From CAYWMD01 sp964458575 (lineage in GTDB: Bacteria; Verrucomicrobiota; Verrucomicrobiia; Limisphaerales; JADLHS01): a stretch of 64,000 nucleotides of DNA. The stretch is from the NCBI GenBank assembly GCA_964458575.1, contig CAYWMD010000028.1:1-64000 (forward strand), written 5' to 3'. Each line of letters opens with the position of its first letter. Positions within the stretch are counted from its first letter, which is position 1. The notes beneath the pieces were generated by a model. That model saw nothing but the letters and a program-made list of their open reading frames with translations, was not told where the DNA came from and ran no database searches. Both the position numbers and the translations under genes were made by a program. Below are positions 35,412 to 45,216 of the stretch, piece by piece.

Positions 35412-36245
35412 ATGAACGCCAAACCCTTCAAGCGTTTGATACCAACGCTGCCGGTGGCTGGCATGCTGGCAATTTCGTGCGTCGTTCAGCCGATTCGCGC
35501 CGCCGATGCCACGGCCGAGGCGACCGCATCCGAGGAGCAGGTCGCCGGCGAGCGGCTCAAATCCGAGACGGACCCCACGATCCTCAAGCGCCGCGTCTGG
35601 CTCGAAACCGAATGGAACAGTTACCGCGACGGCAGCGACAACTGGGAGGAGACGCTGGGCGGACTTTGGGCGTGGCGGTTGACCGACAACGCGGACTGGG
35701 CGGTGCGGCTCAAGCTGCCGTACGAGTGGCACTTTGCCGGCCACAACCCCGGCGATTCGGATGATAACGGATTTGGCGACATCAAAGCGGCGATTGGGGG
35801 GGCCGTCCGCTTCAACGAATCTTTGCGCGCGGGCGGCGGCGTGGAACTGCGCATGCCCACCGCCGAGGACGATTTGGGCGACGACGTCTGGAAACTGCAG
35901 GAGTTCGGCACGCTCGCTTGGGACGCGACGCGCTGGCTCTCGTTTACGCCCACGTTTGAATACAACGAATCCGTGGCTGAGGAGAATGACGCCAGCCCGC
36001 AGCATTATGTGGAATTGTTCGCCCCGGCGACGGTCCTTCTCCCGCACAACTGGTCCGTGACCGCCCGTTACGAGGCCAAAGTGGACTTTGAAGCCGACAA
36101 TTACGTGACACAGTCCGGCAAGCTCTACTTGGCCAAACACTTCAGGGATCCGGCACTGGGGTTCACGATTTCGGTGAAGAAACCCTTCAACACCGCCAAC
36201 AAGGATTATCAGGTCAATTTCGCAATGACCTACTTTTTCAGGTGA
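35412..36245 (+). CDS. Outer-membrane beta-barrel protein
   Basis: 277 residues with a signal peptide (IPTLPVAGMLAISCVVQPIRA). Amphipathic strands follow (DWAVRLKLPYEWHF, SLRAGGGVELRMP, WSVTARYEAKVDFE) and the end is aromatic (MTYFFR). It resembles MetA-pathway or transporter-like barrels without a firm family. It starts eight bases after aspA, so the same transcript may supply an outer-membrane route for dicarboxylates or amino acids; that is inference. Confidence 0.7.
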   Translation: MNAKPFKRLIPTLPVAGMLAISCVVQPIRAADATAEATASEEQVAGERLKSETDPTILKRRVWLETEWNSYRDGSDNWEETLGGLWAWRLTDNADWAVRLKLPYEWHFAGHNPGDSDDNGFGDIKAAIGGAVRFNESLRAGGGVELRMPTAEDDLGDDVWKLQEFGTLAWDATRWLSFTPTFEYNESVAEENDASPQHYVELFAPATVLLPHNWSVTARYEAKVDFEADNYVTQSGKLYLAKHFRDPALGFTISVKKPFNTANKDYQVNFAMTYFFR

Positions 36246-36300
36246 AATGAAAGCAGACAGCCAAACGTATAGTGTCGGTGGACGGGAAGCGATGAGACCC

Positions 36301-36386
36301 GAAGACGCCTCGGACCGCGACCGATTAAGGTGGCGTCTTCGCCAACGGGCTGGTAAAGCTGCATTGCGGAGAATGACGCCACTCCG
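36301..36386 (+). promoter_or_regulatory. Two stem-loops in the RND operon leader
   Basis: Perfect 9-bp arms GAAGACGCC (36301-36309) and GGCGTCTTC (36332-36340) with a 22-base loop, then CGGAG/CTCCG (36367-36371, 36382-36386). Both lie in the ~170-base leader between the barrel gene and the membrane-fusion protein. They could be an operator, an attenuator or a repeat element. Confidence 0.4.
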
Positions 36387-36417
36387 ATTGCACGGACAGC
36401 ATTTTGAAATCAACGAT

Positions 36418-37671
36418 ATGAATCCAAATTCAACAACCAAGACCCCCGTCCTGACCGCGGGATTTATGTTGCGACGACGCCACTTTGCGGCCGGCGGCAT
36501 TATTTCCTTGCCAATGTGTCTCGTGACTTTGGCGATGCTGTGTGGCTGCAAGAAAGCCGCGCCGCCACCCCCACCGCCCATCGTGCAAGTGCTGGACATT
36601 GTTGCCAGCGATGCGCCGGCCTCCGCCGAGTTCATCGGGCAGCTTGATTCGCCGCAGAACGTCGAGGTACGCGCGCGCGTTGAGGCGTTTGTGGACAAGA
36701 TCCTCTTCACCGAGGGCACGGAGGTGAAGGAAGGCGATCCGCTCTTCAAGCTCGACGACCGGCCGTATCAGGAACAGCTCGCCGCCGCCAACGGCATGCT
36801 GGCCGAGGCCAAGGCGGCGCTGAACAAATACGAGAAGGACGTCGCCCGCCTCAAGCCGCTGGCTGAAAAGCGCGCTGTCCCGCAGCAGGACCTCGACAAC
36901 GCCGTGGCTTCCGTGGACGTCGGCAAGGCGTCCGTGCTCTCCGCCGAGGCGCGTGTGCAGTCCGCCCAACTCAACGTTAGTTATTGCGATGTTCGCGCGT
37001 CTCTCAGCGGTCTGATCGGTGCGACCGCCGTACAGATCGGCGAACTGGTGGGTAAAGGCCAGCCGACGTTGCTCGCCACGATTTCGAAGCTCGATCCCAT
37101 CTGGTTCTACTGCAACGTGAGCGAAGTAAGCTACCTGCGGGCGCAGGCCGAGACCGAGCACACGGGCAAACGCGTCGAGGACGTGCCGGTGACGCTGATC
37201 CTCGCGGACGGCTCCAAGCACCCCGACATGGGCAAGTTTGTTTTCATTGACCGCGCCGTGGATCCGAAGACCGGCACGTTGCGGGTGCGGGCGGAGTTCG
37301 CCAACGCCAAGAAAACGCTCCGGCCCGGAATGTTCGGGCGCATCGTCGCCGACCTGGGCGTTCAGCCCAACAGCATCCTCGTGCCGGAAAAAGCGGTGGC
37401 GGAATTGCAGGGCAAGAATTTTGTCTGGATCATCGGTTCGGACAACAAGGCTTCGCAACGCCCGGTCAAAGTCGGCAAACAGATCGGCGACAAGCTCCTG
37501 ATCCTCGAAGGACTGAAAGCGGGCGAGCGCCTCGTGGTCGAAGGTTTGCAGAAAGTCCGCGACGGCGCGGAGGTCAAGCCCATGACCGCGGAACAGATGG
37601 CCCAGGCCGCGCAGGCCGCCCAGCAGGCTGAAGCGGCCAAATCGGCCGAAGCCAAGCCCGCCACGGAGTAA
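36418..37671 (+). CDS. RND efflux membrane-fusion (adaptor) lipoprotein
   Basis: 417 residues from ATG 36418; the frame upstream to 36247 crosses the leader hairpins. The lipobox around LAMLCGCKK places the acylated Cys near residue 44. Domains follow the AcrA order: barrel-sandwich/lipoyl halves (VEVRARVEAFVDKILFTEGT), an alpha-helical hairpin (~120-210), a beta-barrel and the membrane-proximal domain. The tail is Ala/Gln/Glu-rich. It is the periplasmic adaptor of the pump encoded by the next two genes. Confidence 0.92.
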   Translation: MNPNSTTKTPVLTAGFMLRRRHFAAGGIISLPMCLVTLAMLCGCKKAAPPPPPPIVQVLDIVASDAPASAEFIGQLDSPQNVEVRARVEAFVDKILFTEGTEVKEGDPLFKLDDRPYQEQLAAANGMLAEAKAALNKYEKDVARLKPLAEKRAVPQQDLDNAVASVDVGKASVLSAEARVQSAQLNVSYCDVRASLSGLIGATAVQIGELVGKGQPTLLATISKLDPIWFYCNVSEVSYLRAQAETEHTGKRVEDVPVTLILADGSKHPDMGKFVFIDRAVDPKTGTLRVRAEFANAKKTLRPGMFGRIVADLGVQPNSILVPEKAVAELQGKNFVWIIGSDNKASQRPVKVGKQIGDKLLILEGLKAGERLVVEGLQKVRDGAEVKPMTAEQMAQAAQAAQQAEAAKSAEAKPATE

Positions 37672-37675
37672 TTGT

Positions 37676-40600
37676 ATGGCCGACTTTTTCATACGCCGCC
37701 CCATCGTCGCGATGGTCATCGCCATCCTGACGGTGATTGTCGGTGTCATCACGCTTTCCCGCCTGCCCATCTCGGAGTATCCGATCGTCAGTCCGACGTT
37801 GATCAAGGTCACAACTACCTACCGCGGCGCCGCAGCCGAGGCGGTCATGGAATCCGTTGCCACACCCATCGAGTCCAAGGTCAATGGCGTGGACAAGCTG
37901 CTCTACATGCAGTCGTTCAACGCGAACGACGGCAAGTTGACCCTCAACGTTTATTTCGACGTCGGCACGGACGTGGACATCATGCAGGTCAACGCCCAGA
38001 ACCGCGTCGGCCAGGCGGAGGCGCAGTTGCCCGAGGCGGTCAAGAGGGAAGGCGTGGTCGTGGACCGTTCCAGTCCGGACATCCTCATGGCGGTCGCACT
38101 CGCGTCACCCAAGGGCACCTACGACGCCATCTTCCTGGGAAATTATTGCGACATCAATCTGGTGGACGCCATTAAACGCGTGAAAGGCGTTGGCGAAGTG
38201 AAGAATTTCACCGCGCAGGACTACACGATGCGCATGTGGCTGCGGCCGGACAAGCTGGCCTCGCTCGGCATCACGCCCCAGGACATTCAAAACGCGGTCA
38301 AAGAACAAAACGCCCAGGCGCCCGCCGGCCGGATCGGGGCCGAGCCCGCGCCCAAGGGGACGGAAAGCCAGTTCAACGTCCGGGCCCTCGGATTGTTGAA
38401 AGAGCCGAAAGAATTTGAAGAAATCATCATTCGTTCCAATCCCGACGGCTCGCAGGTGAAAATCAAGGACGTCGCCCGCGTGGAACTGGGCGCGCAGACT
38501 TACGATTTGCGTGCGCGGCTGAACGGGACACCCTCGGGCGCCATCGGCATTTACCTCGCGCCCGGCGCCAACGCGATTGATACCGCCAACAACGTCCGCA
38601 AGATTTTGGATGACGCAAAGTCCCGATTCCCGCCGGACATGGATTACGACGTCGTGCTGGATTCCACCCTGCCGATCAAAGCCTCGATGGAGGAAATCGT
38701 TCACACGCTCTTCGAGGCGGTCATCCTGGTGCTGATCGTCGTCTATGTCTTCCTCCAAAGTTTCCGCGCCACGTTGATTCCGATGTTGACCGTGCCCGTT
38801 TCGTTGCTGGGCGCATTCATCATGTTCCCAGTGCTGGGCTTCAGTGTGAATGTGCTGACGATGTTCGGGCTGGTGCTCGCCATCGGCATCGTCGTGGACG
38901 ACGCCATCGTCGTCGTCGAAGCCGTGCAACATCACATCGAGCACGGCAAGGACCCCGTGGAAGCAACGCGACAGGCGATGAAGGAAGTGTCCGGCCCGGT
39001 GGTGGCCATCGGTCTTGTATTGTGCGCCGTGTTTGTGCCCGTGGCGTTCATGGGCGGTGTCACCGGCGCGCTTTATAGCCAGTTCGCTCTCACCATCGCC
39101 GTGGCGGTGATTTTCTCGGTCATCAACGCGCTGACGTTAAGCCCCGCGCTTTCGGCGATGCTCTTGCGTAAGCCGACGCCCGGCAAGGGGCCGGTCGCAA
39201 AATTCTTCAAATTATTCAACCGGTTCTTTGACTGGCTGAGCACCAATTACGGGAACATTGTCGGCGGACTGGCCCGCAAGGCCACGCGTTCGATGCTGCT
39301 GTTGGTGGCGGTAGTCGGCGGGATTCTGCTCGTCGGCAAATTTGTGCCCGGCGGTTTCATCCCGGATGAAGACAAGGGCTACATGTTCGTGGCGATCCAG
39401 TTGCCCGAAGGCGCATCGTTGCAGCGCTCCGACGAGGTGCTCAAGCAGATTGAGGGCATCGTGGCCAAAACGCCCGGTGTGCGCTCAGCCCTGGGCATCT
39501 CCGGCATGAACATCATGAACTCGCTTAACTTCCCGAACTCGGCGCTGATGTTCGTCGGCCTCAAGGATTGGAAGGAGCGCAAGGATCCGGCGCAGCACTC
39601 GAGCGCCATTGCCCGTGAATGGACGAGGAAATTCTACGCCATCCCCGGGGCCAAGGCGTTTGCGTTCGGCCCGCCGCCGCTGCCCGGTTACGGCAACGTC
39701 TCCGGTTTCAGCATGCAGTTCCAGGACCGCTCGGGCGGCACCATCGAACAACTCGCCGGCTACGTGAAACAATTCACCGAAGCGGTGGCCAAGCGCCCGG
39801 AGATCGGTCGCGTCAGCACCACCTTCGACCCGTCCACGCCGCAGGTGAAGGTCGAGTTGGATCGCGAGAAATGCCGCACGCTTGGCGTGACGGTGGACAG
39901 CGTGTTCGCCACGTTGCAGACGTATTTGAGCGGGCTCTACGTGAACGACTTTGTCCGCTTCGGTCGCGTGTATAAAGTTTTCCTTCAGGCCGAGCCGCAG
40001 TTCACGGACAAGCCCGATGACATCGGCCAGTTCTACGTCCGCAATAACAGCGGCCAGATGGTACCGCTGAACACGCTGGTCACAGTCAGCAAGATGTCGG
40101 GGCCGAATCTGGTTACCCGGTTCAATCTTTACAACGCGGCCGAAATCATGGGCGCCCCCGCGCCCGGCTACAGTTCAGGCCAGGCGATCAAAGCCATCGA
40201 AGAAGTCATGAAAACGATGCCGTCTGAAACTGGCTACGCCTGGTCGGGGCTCACGCTGCAGGAAAAGAAATCGGAAGGCCAGGCGCCGATCATCTTCGGC
40301 ATGGCGATTCTGTTCGTCTTCCTCTTGCTCGCGGCACAATACGAAAGCTGGGGCTTGCCCTTTGCCGTGCTGCTCGCCACGCCGACAGTCATCCTGGGCA
40401 CGATGGTCGGCATGTTGGTGCGCAGCTACGACCTGAACGTTTATGCGCAAATTGGCCTCGTCATGCTCATCGGTCTGGCGGCAAAAAACGCAATCCTAAT
40501 CGTCGAGTTCGCCAAGATGAAACGGGAGGAAGGAGAGGACATTCTAAAGGCAGCCGTCGATGGTTCACGTTTGCGGTTGCGACCGATCTTGATGACCTCG

Positions 40601-40837
40601 TTCGCGTTCATCCTCGGTTGCGTGCCGTTGATGCTGGCATCCGGCTCCGGCGCTGCGGCGCGCAGCACGATGGGCACGGGCGTCGTCTATGGCATGACCA
40701 TCGCCACGGCGGTGGGATTGTTTATTATCCCAGTTTGTTACGTGTTCGTGCAAAAGCTCGTCGAACGCGGCGGCAAAAAGGCTGCGCCCGCAACGACACC
40801 ACCAGCGCCCGCACCGGAGAAAGGAGGAACGCACTGA
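37676..40837 (+). CDS. RND efflux permease, HAE1 (AcrB/MexB) family
   Basis: 1053 residues, the usual length, with twelve membrane helices and two large periplasmic loops. The N-terminus MADFFIRRPIVAMVIAILTV is typical. The proton-relay Asp pair is in GIVVDDAIVVVEAV near residue 407. Proton-driven export of hydrophobic or amphiphilic compounds; specificity cannot be read from sequence. Starts five bases after the adaptor and overlaps the outer-membrane gene by one base. Confidence 0.96.
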   Translation: MADFFIRRPIVAMVIAILTVIVGVITLSRLPISEYPIVSPTLIKVTTTYRGAAAEAVMESVATPIESKVNGVDKLLYMQSFNANDGKLTLNVYFDVGTDVDIMQVNAQNRVGQAEAQLPEAVKREGVVVDRSSPDILMAVALASPKGTYDAIFLGNYCDINLVDAIKRVKGVGEVKNFTAQDYTMRMWLRPDKLASLGITPQDIQNAVKEQNAQAPAGRIGAEPAPKGTESQFNVRALGLLKEPKEFEEIIIRSNPDGSQVKIKDVARVELGAQTYDLRARLNGTPSGAIGIYLAPGANAIDTANNVRKILDDAKSRFPPDMDYDVVLDSTLPIKASMEEIVHTLFEAVILVLIVVYVFLQSFRATLIPMLTVPVSLLGAFIMFPVLGFSVNVLTMFGLVLAIGIVVDDAIVVVEAVQHHIEHGKDPVEATRQAMKEVSGPVVAIGLVLCAVFVPVAFMGGVTGALYSQFALTIAVAVIFSVINALTLSPALSAMLLRKPTPGKGPVAKFFKLFNRFFDWLSTNYGNIVGGLARKATRSMLLLVAVVGGILLVGKFVPGGFIPDEDKGYMFVAIQLPEGASLQRSDEVLKQIEGIVAKTPGVRSALGISGMNIMNSLNFPNSALMFVGLKDWKERKDPAQHSSAIAREWTRKFYAIPGAKAFAFGPPPLPGYGNVSGFSMQFQDRSGGTIEQLAGYVKQFTEAVAKRPEIGRVSTTFDPSTPQVKVELDREKCRTLGVTVDSVFATLQTYLSGLYVNDFVRFGRVYKVFLQAEPQFTDKPDDIGQFYVRNNSGQMVPLNTLVTVSKMSGPNLVTRFNLYNAAEIMGAPAPGYSSGQAIKAIEEVMKTMPSETGYAWSGLTLQEKKSEGQAPIIFGMAILFVFLLLAAQYESWGLPFAVLLATPTVILGTMVGMLVRSYDLNVYAQIGLVMLIGLAAKNAILIVEFAKMKREEGEDILKAAVDGSRLRLRPILMTSFAFILGCVPLMLASGSGAAARSTMGTGVVYGMTIATAVGLFIIPVCYVFVQKLVERGGKKAAPATTPPAPAPEKGGTH

Positions 40838-42303
40838 TGAAAACTGTGATTAAACAATTTGCAGTCGCCGCAGGAATTCCTTGCATGTTGGCGCTCGTGT
40901 TGTTCGGGTGTGCCGTCGGCCCGAACTACCAGCGCCCCGCTGTGGACACGCCGGCGGCCTACCGCACCGCGGAGTCCGACACCAATGCGCCGTCCGGCGA
41001 CAAGTCTTTCGCCGATTTGGGCTGGTGGGACGTGTACGACGATCCGCAACTCAAGGTCTACATCGCCGAAGCGCTTACGAACAGTTGGGACATCAAAATT
41101 GCCGCAGCCCGCGTGTTGCAAGCCGAAGCGCAGGCGCGCGTCACCCGCTCGCGGTTCTTCCCGGAGGCTTACGCCGGCGGCGACCTCGTGAACGCCCGCG
41201 CATCCGAGCGCGGTCCGACGCCGGTTTCCGACCCGAACGCAAAGTACGGCGACGCCTTCGTGTTCGCTCCCAGCTACGAACTGGACCTTTGGGGTAAAAT
41301 TCGCCGCGCGAACGAGGCCGCGCGCGCGCGCCTGCTGGCCTCCGAGGACGCGCAGCGCACCGTGCGACAGACGCTCGTGGCGCAGGTGGCGACAACGTAT
41401 CTCCGGCTGCTTGAACTTGACTTGGAACTGGAGATTGGCCGGGCCAGTTACATCAGCCGCACCAACTCGCTCGTACTCACCTCGGCGCGCGAAGCAGGTG
41501 GCGTCGCCTCGATGCAGGACGTTTATCAATCCAGGGTTCTTGTTGCGACCGCCGAGGCGTCCATCGCCGACACCTTGCGCCAGATCGAGCAGACGGAAAA
41601 TGAATTGAACATCCTGCTGGGCCGCAACCCGGGGACGATCGCGCGCGGCATCCCGCTTGTTGACCAGAAGCTCCGCACGAGCGTGCCCGCCGGCCTGCCG
41701 TCGCAAGTGCTCGCACGCCGACCTGACATTCGCGCGGCGGAAAACGACCTGGTCGCGGCCAACGCGGACATTGGCCAGGCCAAGGCCGCGTTCTTTCCGC
41801 AGGTCACGTTGACCGGCATGTTTGGTTACCAGACCACGGCGCTTTCGGACCTATTCACCGGACCGGCGAAGATGTGGCAATTCGGCCCGGCGGTCACCAT
41901 GCCGCTGTTCACCGGCGGCCGGTTGAAGGGCGAATACAAATACGCGAAGGCGCGGTTCGATGAGTCGCTGGCGGTTTACCAGCGGACGGTGCAAGGCGCA
42001 TTCCGCGAAGTGTCGGATGCGCTTATAGGCTATCAACGCAATCAGGAATTCTACGCCAAGCAGTTGGACCTCACCCAGGCAAACCGCGACGCGGCGAACC
42101 TTGCCAACGTCCGCTACGAAGGCGGAGTCACGAGCTATCTCGAAGTGCTCTACAACGAGCAGCAGTTGTTCGATGCCGAATTGCTCCTTGCCCAGGCGCG
42201 ACGCAATGAACTCCTGAGCGTCGTGCAACTTTACCGCGCGCTCGGCGGCGGCTGGAGTGAACCGCAAACTTTTGCAGGTAAAGCTGGCAAACCGACCGAA
42301 TAA
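40837..42303 (+). CDS. RND outer-membrane channel lipoprotein (NodT/OprM family)
   Basis: 488 residues. ATG 40837 shares a base with the permease stop and has a strong AAGGAGG site nine bases upstream. The lipobox LVLFGCAVGPNYQRP is typical of the NodT family. Repeated outer-membrane-efflux domains with long helices follow (VATTYLRLLELDLELEIGRA; TLTGMFGYQTTALSDLFTGP). It is the TolC-like exit duct completing the adaptor-permease-channel operon. Confidence 0.95.
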   Translation: MKTVIKQFAVAAGIPCMLALVLFGCAVGPNYQRPAVDTPAAYRTAESDTNAPSGDKSFADLGWWDVYDDPQLKVYIAEALTNSWDIKIAAARVLQAEAQARVTRSRFFPEAYAGGDLVNARASERGPTPVSDPNAKYGDAFVFAPSYELDLWGKIRRANEAARARLLASEDAQRTVRQTLVAQVATTYLRLLELDLELEIGRASYISRTNSLVLTSAREAGGVASMQDVYQSRVLVATAEASIADTLRQIEQTENELNILLGRNPGTIARGIPLVDQKLRTSVPAGLPSQVLARRPDIRAAENDLVAANADIGQAKAAFFPQVTLTGMFGYQTTALSDLFTGPAKMWQFGPAVTMPLFTGGRLKGEYKYAKARFDESLAVYQRTVQGAFREVSDALIGYQRNQEFYAKQLDLTQANRDAANLANVRYEGGVTSYLEVLYNEQQLFDAELLLAQARRNELLSVVQLYRALGGGWSEPQTFAGKAGKPTE

Positions 42304-42322
42304 CCCACAAGCCATCAAAGCT

Positions 42323-43132
42323 ATGAGCCAAAAATCAAAATCCAACGAAGAAAAGAAACTGAAGACCAAAAAATACGAAAAAGAGTTGCGCAAGCTTCAA
42401 GGCGAGTTGTGCGCGCTCCAGGATTGGGTGAAGCACAAGGGGCTTCGCGTCATCATCATTTTCGAGGGGCGCGACGGGGCCGGGAAGGGCGGTACCATCC
42501 GCGCCCTCACCGAGCGCGTCAGCCCGCGCGTGTTCCGCGTGGTGGCGTTGCCCGCGCCCTCCGACCGCGAAAAAACCCAGATGTATTTGCAGCGTTACAT
42601 GGCGCATTTCCCGGCGGCGGGTGAAGTCGTGATCTTTGACCGCAGTTGGTACAATCGAGCCGGCGTCGAACATGTGATGGGGTTTTGCAGCAAGGAACAG
42701 CACCGCCTCTTCCTCGAACGTTGCCCGGAAATCGAAAAATACATCGTGGACGGTGGTTTCATCCTCATCAAGCTCTGGCTGGAAGTCAGCGACAAGGAGC
42801 AGAAGCGCCGGTTCGAGGCGCGCATCACCGACCCGGTGCGCCAGTGGAAACTCAGCCCGATGGACCTGCCCTCGCGCAGCAAGTGGTTCGAGTATTCGCT
42901 CGCCCGCGACAAGATGTTCAAGGCCACCGACACCAAATGGGCACCGTGGTACATCCTGCGTTCTGACGACAAGAAACGCGCGCGGCTCAACGCCATCCGT
43001 CACATATTGAATTTGATTTCCTACAAGCGAATCGAACGTGACAAGATCAAACTGCCCAAACGCTCGATGAAGCACGCCTATGACGATCAGGCGTCGCTCA
43101 AGGGCCGGAAATTTGTGGCAGACAAGTATTAG
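42323..43132 (+). CDS. ppk2: Polyphosphate kinase 2
   Basis: 269 residues from ATG 42323; an earlier in-frame ATG at 42257 lies within the channel gene. Walker A FEGRDGAGKGGT (~residue 47), the lid region and Walker B DRSWYNRAGVEHVMGF identify the PPK2 family (short class I type). It transfers phosphate between polyphosphate and nucleoside di- or triphosphates, so polyphosphate can act as an ATP or GTP reserve. That fits the energy theme of the block. Cytoplasmic. Confidence 0.93.
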   Translation: MSQKSKSNEEKKLKTKKYEKELRKLQGELCALQDWVKHKGLRVIIIFEGRDGAGKGGTIRALTERVSPRVFRVVALPAPSDREKTQMYLQRYMAHFPAAGEVVIFDRSWYNRAGVEHVMGFCSKEQHRLFLERCPEIEKYIVDGGFILIKLWLEVSDKEQKRRFEARITDPVRQWKLSPMDLPSRSKWFEYSLARDKMFKATDTKWAPWYILRSDDKKRARLNAIRHILNLISYKRIERDKIKLPKRSMKHAYDDQASLKGRKFVADKY

Positions 43133-43216
43133 TGGCCAATCTTCCGGCGGCCTCGGAACATCCGGAGGCTGTCGGGAAACACAACCAAAACCACCAACAC
43201 CAAACCCTCGAAAGCC

Positions 43217-43834
43217 ATGAACCATCGAATCCTCTCAACCATCGGCCTGACGACTTTGCTGGCATTCGCCACGCAAGCCAGCCAGGAGCAACTTGCCCGC
43301 AGCATTCGTGACGCCCATGCTGAAACCGACAAGACCTCGGCGCAACTCAAGACCACGCTTGATTCAATCACGGCGCTGACCAAACAAACGAAAGGCGACT
43401 TGCGTCCGGCCTATAACACTTTCTGTGGTGAAATCACCAAGACCGAGGCGGCGGCCAACATGACCAAATTGCGCATTCAGTGGATGGCCACGGACGGACG
43501 GGCGTATTTTCAGGACTGGCAGACCACCGTCAACGGCATCGCCAACAAATCCTTGCGCAAAAAATCACAGAAGCGCCTCAATGAGGTCAAGGAGAGCTAC
43601 AACAAAGTTGAAGCCGCGCTCCAGAAGGCGGGCGAGAAGTTTAAGCCGTTTCTCTCGGACTTGGGCGACATGCAAAAGTCGCTGGCCGCGGATGTGACTC
43701 CCGGTGGCGTCAAAGCCATCAAAAGCACGGTCCGGAGCGCGGAGTGGAACATCAAATCCGTCAACTCGTCCATCAACACCGCCCTGAAGGAAATGGACAA
43801 AATGGAAAAATCCCTCTCCTCGGAAGCCAAATAA
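43217..43834 (+). CDS. DUF2959-family exported helical protein
   Basis: 205 residues. A short signal peptide (ILSTIGLTTLLAFATQAS) is followed by nearly all-helical, lysine-rich sequence with the family landmark GRAYFQDWQTTVNGI and a repeated KxxxKxLN pattern. Probably periplasmic. DUF2959 proteins are widespread in envelope contexts, but their function is unknown. It is the first of two adjacent relatives (next at 43915); a third lies at 27424. Confidence 0.75.
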   Translation: MNHRILSTIGLTTLLAFATQASQEQLARSIRDAHAETDKTSAQLKTTLDSITALTKQTKGDLRPAYNTFCGEITKTEAAANMTKLRIQWMATDGRAYFQDWQTTVNGIANKSLRKKSQKRLNEVKESYNKVEAALQKAGEKFKPFLSDLGDMQKSLAADVTPGGVKAIKSTVRSAEWNIKSVNSSINTALKEMDKMEKSLSSEAK

Positions 43835-43914
43835 ATCAATTGGTGATTCGACGCTGGCCAACGGTCTGAACCTGTTGCCGCTGACGCCATAAGGCCAAAC
43901 CGAACGACATTTGT

Positions 43915-44568
43915 ATGCACAACGCCCTTCGCACCACCATTCTTTGCTGCGTCCTGATCGTTTCCGGTCCTGTCGTCCGCGGGCGGGCGGGAGAGCCGAC
44001 CGCGAACTCAACAGCACCACTCACGCCCGAAGCGGCCGCGGCCAAAATGGAGACCGCGCGGATGGAAGTAGCCATTACCCGGAGCAACATCGTCCAGACC
44101 GTGCAAGCGCTGGACCTCGTCCGGCACTCCGCCGATCCCCGCGCGCAGTTTCAGAAGTTCACCGAACAATTGGCGCGCATGGCGGAGCGGGCGAATACCA
44201 CCCGCGAACGCGCCCTCGCCATGAAAAGCCGGGGCGACGCGTATTTCGCGGATTGGGAAGTCCGGATCACGGGCATTTCGGACCCAGAACGGCGCAAGGA
44301 CGCCGAGGCCAGCTACGCCAACCGCAAAAAGTCCTACGATCGAATCACCAAATTCATGCAGCAGGCGGGCAAGGATTTCAAGCCGCTGCTCGCCTCATTG
44401 CAGGAGATCCAGCGATTGCTGGAAGGCGAGCGCAGCCCGGAGAAGATCGCGGCGGCCAAGGACCTGTTCATGCGCGCAAACTGGCGCTGCACGGACGTGC
44501 AACGGTCGTTGATGCAGGTGGAAGTCGAGTTCGAGCTGCTGGCCGCTGACTTTGCCGGGAAGAAGTAA
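43915..44568 (+). CDS. DUF2959-like exported helical protein
   Basis: 217 residues with a signal peptide (LRTTILCCVLIVSGPVVRGRAG) and a helical body carrying DAYFADWEVRITGI. That places it with the DUF2959-type proteins at 43217 and 27424. A conserved tail pattern (DLFMRANWRCTDVQRSLMQVE) aligns with STVRSAEWNIKSVNSS of the neighbour. Periplasmic, function unknown; probably arose by local duplication and divergence. Confidence 0.7.
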   Translation: MHNALRTTILCCVLIVSGPVVRGRAGEPTANSTAPLTPEAAAAKMETARMEVAITRSNIVQTVQALDLVRHSADPRAQFQKFTEQLARMAERANTTRERALAMKSRGDAYFADWEVRITGISDPERRKDAEASYANRKKSYDRITKFMQQAGKDFKPLLASLQEIQRLLEGERSPEKIAAAKDLFMRANWRCTDVQRSLMQVEVEFELLAADFAGKK

Positions 44569-44626
44569 TTGCCTGATGGAATTGAAAAGAACCAAATCAA
44601 CTGACACCCTCAAACACAATCCACAC

Positions 44627-45181
44627 ATGAAAATCAACTCACTCCTCACATTGGCCGCCGGTGCACTCGTGCTCGCGGGTTGTTCGTCCACACCCACCAA
44701 GGTTGACAGCGGCCCGATCCACGCGCGCACGTTCAGCTTTGTCAACCGGAGCAGCCAACCCATGCCCGACTACGCGGACAAGCGCCAGCCGATCCACCAG
44801 ATGATTCAAGCCGCGATCACCAAGAATCTCGCCGACCGGGGTGTGGCCAAGGTGGAAGGCGGCGGTGATGTGACCGTGAGTTATCTGATCATTGTTGGCA
44901 ACGGCGCCACCACGACCGCCATCAATGACTATTTTGGCTACGGCGAGGATGCCCAGGCGCTCCACGACAAGGCGCATGAAGTTTACACCGGCAGCAAAAA
45001 CCCGAACTACTTCGAGGCGGGGACATTGGTCATCGACATCGTTGATTCGAGGAGTTACAAGCTGCTCAAGCGCGGTTATACCTCGCGGCAACTGCTCAAA
45101 AACCTGCCGGACGACGCCCGCGCGGCGCGCATTCAGGAGGTGGTAAACGAAATCCTCCGCGATGTACAAATCGCGCCGTAG
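44627..45181 (+). CDS. DUF4136-like lipoprotein
   Basis: 184 residues from ATG 44627. The lipobox is LVLAGCSST (Cys ~19). The body has ARTFSFVNR, IQAAITKNLADRGVAKV and DVTVSYLIIVG, the usual DUF4136 pattern of a short alpha/beta lipoprotein. Anchored in the envelope; function unknown. It follows the two DUF2959-type genes, all on one likely transcript. Confidence 0.75.
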   Translation: MKINSLLTLAAGALVLAGCSSTPTKVDSGPIHARTFSFVNRSSQPMPDYADKRQPIHQMIQAAITKNLADRGVAKVEGGGDVTVSYLIIVGNGATTTAINDYFGYGEDAQALHDKAHEVYTGSKNPNYFEAGTLVIDIVDSRSYKLLKRGYTSRQLLKNLPDDARAARIQEVVNEILRDVQIAP

Positions 45182-45216
45182 AGCGACCACTCAAACGCTG
45201 AATCAACGCAAACCCT

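Noticed and set aside
35304..36749. A 481-codon minus-strand frame spanning the RND leader
   Set aside because: Antisense to aspA, the barrel gene and the adaptor; its sequence is the mirror of their codons and has no domain.
43149..43169. Possible terminator after ppk2
   Set aside because: The stem has a bulge and no T-run follows; too weak to list as a site.
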